Source of the DNA: Bacteroidota bacterium
GTDB lineage: Bacteria > Bacteroidota > Bacteroidia > Chitinophagales > LD1
NCBI GenBank assembly: GCA_026391075.1
Contig: JAPLES010000023.1
Span: 58,050 to 122,049 of the forward strand
Reading direction: 5' to 3'
Length of the DNA: 64,000 nt
The translations under genes and the position numbers were made by a program. Position 1 is the stretch's first letter. The number at the start of each line of letters is the position of its first letter. Shown in pieces: positions 63,030-64,000 of this stretch. The notes below the pieces were generated by a model. It was not told where the DNA came from, ran no database searches, and saw only the letters and a program-made list of their open reading frames with translations.

Positions 63030-63737
63030 TTATTGCTGACTTCCGACTTCTGGCAACAGACTTTCACTAATCATAGTTACACATTCTTCTACCGTCATTG
63101 CATTTACCAAATTGTAGTTGCCGATTTTTGTACGGCACAAAGCTTTTAGATACGCGCCACTATCCACGGCTTTACCAAAATCAAAAGCCAACGAACGGAT
63201 ATACGTTCCTTTACCGCACAACACTCTGAATTCAACTTGAGGCAAATCAATCTTTGTCAAGTCAAATTCTTTTATCTCCACAGTTCGGGTTTTCATTTCC
63301 ACCTCCTTTCCTTTTCGCGCTTGCGCGTAAGATGTTTTGCCGTCAATCTTAATGGCTGAATAAATAGGTGGCATCTGCTCCGTTACTCCAATGAACTTTT
63401 TAACCCCTTCGTTCAATATTTTTTCGCTGATATGTTCAACGGGAAAAGTTGCGCCCACTTCCATTTCCGAATCATAGCTTGGGGTTGTAGCACCCAATAA
63501 AAAAGTTCCGGTGTATTCTTTATCCATTCCAGTGAGTTCATCAATGCGTTTCGTCATTTTGCCGGTGCAAATAATCAGCAAGCCGGTAGCTAAAGGGTCA
63601 AGGGTTCCCGCATGGCCTACTTTAATTCTATTTCCTAATTTTCGTGTAATAGCGTAGCGCAGTTTGTTCACTACATCAAATGATGTCCAGGTAAGAGGTT
63701 TATTGATGAGAAGAATTTCTCCTTCGGCAAAATTCAT
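63030..63737 (-). CDS. truB: tRNA pseudouridine(55) synthase
   Basis: 235 residues. Makes pseudouridine 55 in tRNA. LINKPLTWTSFDVVNKLR and KVGHAGTLDPLATGLLI contain the catalytic Asp; GKTSYAQARKGKEVE and GTYIRSLAFDFG are further family motifs. There is no C-terminal PUA domain, so it is the short form. The last residues (PEVGSQQ) come from a heptamer array (63036-63053). The start overlaps the uppP stop by one base (TAATG). Confidence 0.96.
   Translation of the reverse strand: MNFAEGEILLINKPLTWTSFDVVNKLRYAITRKLGNRIKVGHAGTLDPLATGLLIICTGKMTKRIDELTGMDKEYTGTFLLGATTPSYDSEMEVGATFPVEHISEKILNEGVKKFIGVTEQMPPIYSAIKIDGKTSYAQARKGKEVEMKTRTVEIKEFDLTKIDLPQVEFRVLCGKGTYIRSLAFDFGKAVDSGAYLKALCRTKIGNYNLVNAMTVEECVTMISESLLPEVGSQQ
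63036..63053. repeat. Short heptanucleotide array (CTGACTT/CCGACTT) at the truB 3' end
   Basis: CTGACTT, CCGACTT and CTGG(CAA) in tandem on the plus strand. On the minus strand it encodes the last residues of TruB. It resembles the AAGTCCG units in sucB. Confidence 0.6.
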
Positions 63738-64000
63738 TACTCGGCTATTTCGAGTTTATGGCCAAGTGCCATTAGTACCAGGATAGTTATACCAAGGATT
63801 ATTCGGTAGTAACCAAAAAATTTTAAGCCGTATCGTGTAATTAGTCCTATGAAAAATTTAATTGAAATCATTCCAACTACAAAAGAGATAGCATTACCAA
63901 TAAGTAACTCGTTCACATCTGTTCCTCGTATGACATCAAAATTCTTGAGCATTTTATACAAAGCCGCTGCTGTGATCGTAGGTACCGCTAAGAAAAAAGA
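63737..64000 (-). CDS. uppP: undecaprenyl-diphosphatase, C-terminal part (5' end outside window)
   Basis: The visible 87 residues begin SFFLAVPTITAAALYKML, the conserved second active-site segment of UppP, followed by helices VVGMISIKFFIGLI and FGYYRIILGITILVLMAL. It recycles undecaprenyl diphosphate for cell-wall synthesis and is an integral membrane protein. It ends one base into truB. The start is not in the window. Confidence 0.9.
   Translation of the reverse strand, partial: SFFLAVPTITAAALYKMLKNFDVIRGTDVNELLIGNAISFVVGMISIKFFIGLITRYGLKFFGYYRIILGITILVLMALGHKLEIAE

Overview
The window looks like a chromosomal segment of an AT-rich Bacteroidota bacterium (Chitinophagia/Sphingobacteriia/Flavobacteriia-like; finer placement is not possible by eye). 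The evidence is: several secreted proteins with type IX secretion (T9SS) C-terminal sorting domains, a TonB-dependent receptor, promoters of the Bacteroidota form TTTG-N19-TANNTTTG, DUF3822 and DUF2177 proteins, an atpD-atpC pair separated from the rest of the ATP synthase genes, and many short dispersed and tandem repeats. I found no rRNA, tRNA, CRISPR array, insertion sequence or prophage. Coding density is high and no gene-free stretch exceeds 300 bases.

Layout. 1-5.0 kb (minus strand): c-type cytochrome, RetSat/CrtI-like oxidoreductase, C45-type acyltransferase/amidase, AcpS and a PaaK-like acyl ligase cut by the window edge; the last three are translationally coupled and may be the rim of an aryl-polyene/flexirubin-type cluster. 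5.1-12.8 kb: OsmC protein, M1 aminopeptidase, membrane phosphoesterase and three T9SS cargo proteins. 12.9-20 kb: RadC, ribosomal protein S20, divergent 2-oxoglutarate dehydrogenase E1-E2, ParE. 20-27.3 kb: beta-lactamase-fold protein, a 47-residue membrane protein, an iron-type TonB receptor plus di-haem peroxidase opposite a CDF transporter, and a cysE-cysK operon. 27.5-38.2 kb: PrmA, a 1665-residue exported protein of unknown function, a penicillin acylase, a lipoprotein, a rhomboid protease. 38.2-48.4 kb: NDH-2, DUF2177, PyrD, AtpD-AtpC, a TPR-adenylate cyclase with a frameshift, a propeller/T9SS protein, TolC. 48.6-64 kb: SdaA; LipB/CoaD/RsmD/DUF3822; thioesterase, MATE, FtsE, histidine kinase, paraoxonase-like lipoprotein, second penicillin acylase, HolA, RibF/TruB/UppP.

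Most notable signals. (1) The cysE-cysK operon is preceded by a promoter, a tiny ORF with four cysteines (Cys-Cys-Cys within the last eleven codons) and then a perfect intrinsic terminator: a candidate cysteine-sensing attenuator. (2) A class III adenylate cyclase is split by a -1 frameshift exactly at an in-frame A_AAA_AAC heptamer. (3) Arrays of 7-nucleotide tandem repeats recur between genes and also inside genes, where they encode signal-peptide cores, a linker, an autoprocessing spacer, a surface loop and a C-terminal tail. (4) REP-like paired hairpins supply a stop codon and ribosome-binding-like sequences, and one carries a 28-base insert that recurs at another locus. (5) A perfect 16-bp inverted repeat sits inside lipB.
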